Shown piece after piece: positions 41,881 to 44,546 of a stretch of DNA of 44,546 nucleotides. Every line of letters begins with the position of its first letter. Positions within the stretch are counted from its first letter, which is position 1. This DNA is from Candidatus Bathyarchaeota archaeon (GTDB lineage Archaea > Thermoproteota > Bathyarchaeia > TCS64). The notes below the pieces were generated by a model. That model saw only the letters and a program-made list of their open reading frames with translations. It did no database searches and was not told where the DNA came from. The stretch is taken from the NCBI GenBank assembly GCA_020346605.1, contig CP070784.1, forward strand, positions 1,007,301-1,051,846, in the 5' to 3' direction. The translations under genes were made by a program, and so were the position numbers.

Positions 41881-42321
41881 TCAGTCGCCTCCCCCTTCGC
41901 TCTTCTCGGCGAGCTTCTGCAGGACCAGGACCACTCCGTCTACGATCTGCTCAGGCCTCGCGGCGCATCCAGGAACGTACACGTCGATGGGTATCACGTT
42001 CTCGACGCCCCCCATCGTGTTCGGGCAGTTGTGGAACACACCTCCCGTCGACGCGCAGGTGCCCACGGCCATGACAGCCTTGGGCTCCGGCATCTGATCG
42101 TAGAGGTTCCTGAGGACCCTGTGGTTCCTCCTGTTAGCGGGACCCGTCACGACAAGGAGATCCGCCTGCTTCGGATCCCCGATGTTCACTATCCCGAACC
42201 TCTCGGCGTCGAACTTCGGCATCAGCGCCGCCAGGATCTCAATGTCGCATCCGTTGCAGCTCCCGCAGTTGAAGTGGAGCACCCACGGCGACTTCAGCCG
42301 CGCCTTGGTCACTGTCTTCAT
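41881..42321 (-). CDS. echC: Group 4 [NiFe] hydrogenase small subunit (EchC/NuoB-like)
   Basis: Binds the proximal [4Fe-4S] cluster next to the NiFe site. From ATG 42321 it has 146 residues. Cluster region FNCGSCNGCDIEILA, with C19/C22/C25, then VGTCASTGGV and VPGCAARPEQI supply the remaining ligands. CNGCDIE is typical of energy-converting hydrogenases rather than complex I. Start and preceding stop overlap as TGATG. The gene ends one base before the fusion gene's ATG, so the operon is tightly packed. Confidence 0.93.
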   Translation of the reverse strand: MKTVTKARLKSPWVLHFNCGSCNGCDIEILAALMPKFDAERFGIVNIGDPKQADLLVVTGPANRRNHRVLRNLYDQMPEPKAVMAVGTCASTGGVFHNCPNTMGGVENVIPIDVYVPGCAARPEQIVDGVVLVLQKLAEKSEGGGD

Positions 42322-43193
42322 CAGATCACCCCCATCAGGCTCAGGCCAACGATGTTGGCCAGGATAAGGACAAAGCCCACTCCCCAGGTAGTCCCGAGCA
42401 TCCTCTTCCACGTGAGGCGCGGGTAGCTGTTGTCGACGGCAAGCGCGATGAAGAACATTATCGCGGCGAGTCCGGCCCCAGCCAGCAAGTTGGGAGCCCA
42501 GAACAGAGCCGTCATGCAGAGAACGAGGACCGTCTTGACCCAGTGGCCCAGCTCAAGCATCGCCATCGTGTAACCCGAGAACTCGGTGAAGACCCCCCGC
42601 ACCAGCTCCTGGTGGGCGTGTCCAGAGGCCGAGACGTCAAATGGCGACTTTTTCATCTCCACGACGAGCACGAGCTCCATGGCGACGAGGACAGCGGGTA
42701 GCACCGTGAATAGGGGCGTGTTGTAGGCTAGTATCCCCTCGATCAGGAAGCTGCCCGTGACCAGGTAGATGCTGACGGAGGCCAACATTAGTACTGGCTC
42801 ATACGCCAACACGGAGAGGAGCTCTCTCCTGCCTCCGATGTAGCTGTAGGGTGACTTCGAGCTGAGGCTGGCCGTTATGAGACAGACGTCTGCGATCGCT
42901 GCCGTAAAAAGGATGAGCAGCAGGTCTTGCCTGAACATCAGCAGCCCGACGGCGACGATCGCGAAACCCATGTAGCTGAACGCCAGTACAGGCTGGATCG
43001 AACCCGTGATGAAAGGTTCCTTGCTCCATAGCTTGATTACGTCGTAGAAGGGCTGCAGTATAGGCGGACCTATCCTCGACTGCATCCTTGCAGTGACCTT
43101 CCGGTCGACTCCGACGAGGAGCCCTCCGAGAACAGGAGCAGCCAAAGTCAACAGCACCGGAATCAATAAACCAATTACATTGTTCCCGGCCAT
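42321..43193 (-). CDS. echB: Hydrogenase membrane subunit (EchB/NuoH-like)
   Basis: A 290-residue membrane protein with about eight hydrophobic helices that links the hydrogenase arm to the ion-pumping membrane part. The conserved GLLVGVDRKVTARMQSRIGP, PFYDVIKLWSKEPF, PFDVSASGHAHQELVRGVF and FSGYTMAM regions, with the acidic loop residues of the quinone/coupling channel in NuoH, are recognisable. Its start is one base from the end of the upstream antiporter-like gene. Confidence 0.92.
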   Translation of the reverse strand: MAGNNVIGLLIPVLLTLAAPVLGGLLVGVDRKVTARMQSRIGPPILQPFYDVIKLWSKEPFITGSIQPVLAFSYMGFAIVAVGLLMFRQDLLLILFTAAIADVCLITASLSSKSPYSYIGGRRELLSVLAYEPVLMLASVSIYLVTGSFLIEGILAYNTPLFTVLPAVLVAMELVLVVEMKKSPFDVSASGHAHQELVRGVFTEFSGYTMAMLELGHWVKTVLVLCMTALFWAPNLLAGAGLAAIMFFIALAVDNSYPRLTWKRMLGTTWGVGFVLILANIVGLSLMGVI

Positions 43194-43194
43194 C

Positions 43195-44546
43195 TCAGAT
43201 CACCACCGTAACGAACATCAGTAGAATAAGCGCAACTCCAGCTATAACGCCATATTTGCTCATATTTCCTTCGGATATGATGTCGCCCAGGAACATCCCT
43301 GCGACCTTGAACTCCGCCTCGGTGTCAGCTGTCGTCCTGAAGGAGACAGGGTCGTTCCCTATGTTCTCCCCCCCGATGTAAGGCGTCCTCACGGTGCCAC
43401 CTTTCCTCCTAGCCACGTACATGCCCAGTAAGAGGGTCAGGACAAACGCCGTCCATAAAGGCAGGACCAGGAAAGTTCCGAAGCCCGTGTTCACGTTCAG
43501 GCTGGGCGTAACGATTGAAGGCCGTTGTCCAGCGCTCATGACGGGGAGGACTATGTTCTTGATGAGATATGCGGCTCCGACGGCGATCAGGACGTCGAGG
43601 CCGAGAAGGACCGTCAGGGAGAACTGGTATGGCGCTTGGAGCTGTTCAAGGGCGAAGTTGATCTTCCTCATCGGAAGTGTCGTCAGGTGTCCCAGCCACT
43701 TGGCCCAGAACAGTGTCGTCGCCGCGCTGCCGACAACCATCAGCACAATTAAGATAGTCCCCAACATTTGAGGCGAGGACGCGACGGCGTCCATCGCAGC
43801 CCACTTACCAAGTAACATTCCGAAGGGAGGCAGGAACATGCTCGCCATTCCCGCCACCATGATCGTCGTCGTGAACGGCAGCCTCCGCAGAAGCCCCTCC
43901 CAGTCCTCGACGAGGCGGCTGTGGAGCCGGTTCTCGACGATGCCCGCCCCCATGAACAGCAGCCCCTTTGAGAGGGAATGGAACAGCAGGAGTGTGAGCG
44001 CCGCCGCGATCGAAAGGGGCGTGTTGATGCCGGCGCATAGGATAATCAATCCGAGGTTCCCGATGGTCGAGTACGCGAGTATGCCCTTGGACACCCTCTG
44101 GTTCACGGCCAGGATCGCCGTCAGCATGAATGTGAAGGCGCCGATCAGCGCAATGGCCCACGACAGCGGAGTCCCCTCGATGGCAGGTGTCATCCGCAGT
44201 ATCAGGTAGACGCCCGCGTTGACCATCGTGCTAGAGTGGACGAGCGCCGAGACGGGCGTCGGAGCCACCATGGCGCCAAGTAGCCAGCTGTGGAACGGGA
44301 ACTGGGCGGACTTGGTGAACGATGCCAGAGCCAGGAAGGCGAACCCCATCAGGAGAAGAGGCGTGGGCTTCACCTTTAGAAGCTCGTCGAAGGCAATGCT
44401 GCCAACCGAGAAATGACCCACGTAGACAGCAGCTATGAGCGCCACGCCCCCCACGAGGCCCATCCATAGCGCCCTCTGGGCGTTCTCCTCGGCCAGCTCT
44501 GTCCCGTCGTGCCTGATCAACTCGTAGCAGCAGAGGGTCGTCACCT
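43195..44546 (-). CDS. echA: Antiporter-like hydrogenase membrane subunit (EchA/NuoL-like), partial
   Basis: The 5' end lies beyond the window; at least 449 residues are present. Many helices and the NuoL/MrpA hallmarks are visible: FTKSAQFPFHSWLLGAMVAP (channel Lys and the WLLGAM signature), TPVSALVHSSTMVNAGVYL, VNQRVSKGILAYSTIGNLGL and LFHSLSKGLLFMGAG. The C-terminal helix follows TPYIGGENIGNDPVSF. It is expected to translocate protons or Na+ driven by ferredoxin-, formate- or NAD(P)H-linked H2 formation or the reverse. It is first in the visible gene order and is equivalent to EchA. Confidence 0.92.
   Translation of the reverse strand, partial: VTTLCCYELIRHDGTELAEENAQRALWMGLVGGVALIAAVYVGHFSVGSIAFDELLKVKPTPLLLMGFAFLALASFTKSAQFPFHSWLLGAMVAPTPVSALVHSSTMVNAGVYLILRMTPAIEGTPLSWAIALIGAFTFMLTAILAVNQRVSKGILAYSTIGNLGLIILCAGINTPLSIAAALTLLLFHSLSKGLLFMGAGIVENRLHSRLVEDWEGLLRRLPFTTTIMVAGMASMFLPPFGMLLGKWAAMDAVASSPQMLGTILIVLMVVGSAATTLFWAKWLGHLTTLPMRKINFALEQLQAPYQFSLTVLLGLDVLIAVGAAYLIKNIVLPVMSAGQRPSIVTPSLNVNTGFGTFLVLPLWTAFVLTLLLGMYVARRKGGTVRTPYIGGENIGNDPVSFRTTADTEAEFKVAGMFLGDIISEGNMSKYGVIAGVALILLMFVTVVI

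Overview
The window reads as a dense chromosome segment from an archaeon, most likely a TACK lineage close to Bathyarchaeia. The lineage is an inference; the archaeal assignment is firm. It carries a TATA-binding protein, an Fe-S TFE-beta/RPC34-type factor, an archaeal TrmI and KsgA/Dim1, an aKMT-type lysine methyltransferase, a TIGR00304 membrane protein, a Sec11-like signal peptidase and an Ech-type hydrogenase. TATA-like boxes precede many genes, and GTG and TTG starts are common. Most of the window is GC-rich by eye, and this produces long antisense shadow ORFs that I left out.

Layout. (1) 0-1.5 kb: a ParB-like gene, apparently frameshifted near its 3' end, with four tandem 20-bp repeats just upstream. 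(2) 1.5-9.2 kb: housekeeping and assorted genes (KsgA, GNAT-YoaP acetyltransferase, VTT membrane protein, orphan Dam-type methylase, M42 aminopeptidase, TrmI, LLM flavoprotein, O-methyltransferase). (3) 9.3-28 kb: metabolism, rich in peptide, D-amino-acid and hydroxy/keto-acid enzymes (HpcH/HpaI aldolase, D-aminoacylase, Ldh2-type dehydrogenase, threonine aldolase, Xaa-Pro peptidase, M20 amidohydrolase, class V aminotransferase, Asp/Glu racemase), plus GMP synthase PP-loop subunit, NadB and a PurF homologue whose glutaminase site is destroyed. (4) 28-30.2 kb: a segment of different base composition with a membrane-anchored alpha/beta hydrolase and an orphan 307-residue gene, ending at a tRNA-3'-like palindrome and a DUF2079 pseudogene. 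It looks like a foreign insertion. (5) 30.85-33.2 kb: a small unknown protein, TBP, TFE-beta-like factor and signal peptidase. (6) 33.2-38.6 kb, plus strand: HdrC-like, HdrB-like, formate dehydrogenase catalytic subunit, a CoA-disulfide-reductase-like flavoprotein and a HycI-type hydrogenase protease. (7) 38.65-44.5 kb, minus strand and converging on (6): a six-gene group 4 [NiFe] hydrogenase in the echABCDEF order. The EchD/NuoC position is filled by a NuoC-GltD fusion.

Regions 6 and 7 are the main discovery candidate. A Cys-type formate dehydrogenase with heterodisulfide-reductase-like electron carriers sits beside a membrane hydrogenase with intact Ni ligands, and a pyridine-nucleotide flavoprotein is built into the hydrogenase's peripheral arm. 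The sequence suggests a formate/H2/NAD(P)H electron hub that may be ion-translocating. The coupling is inference.
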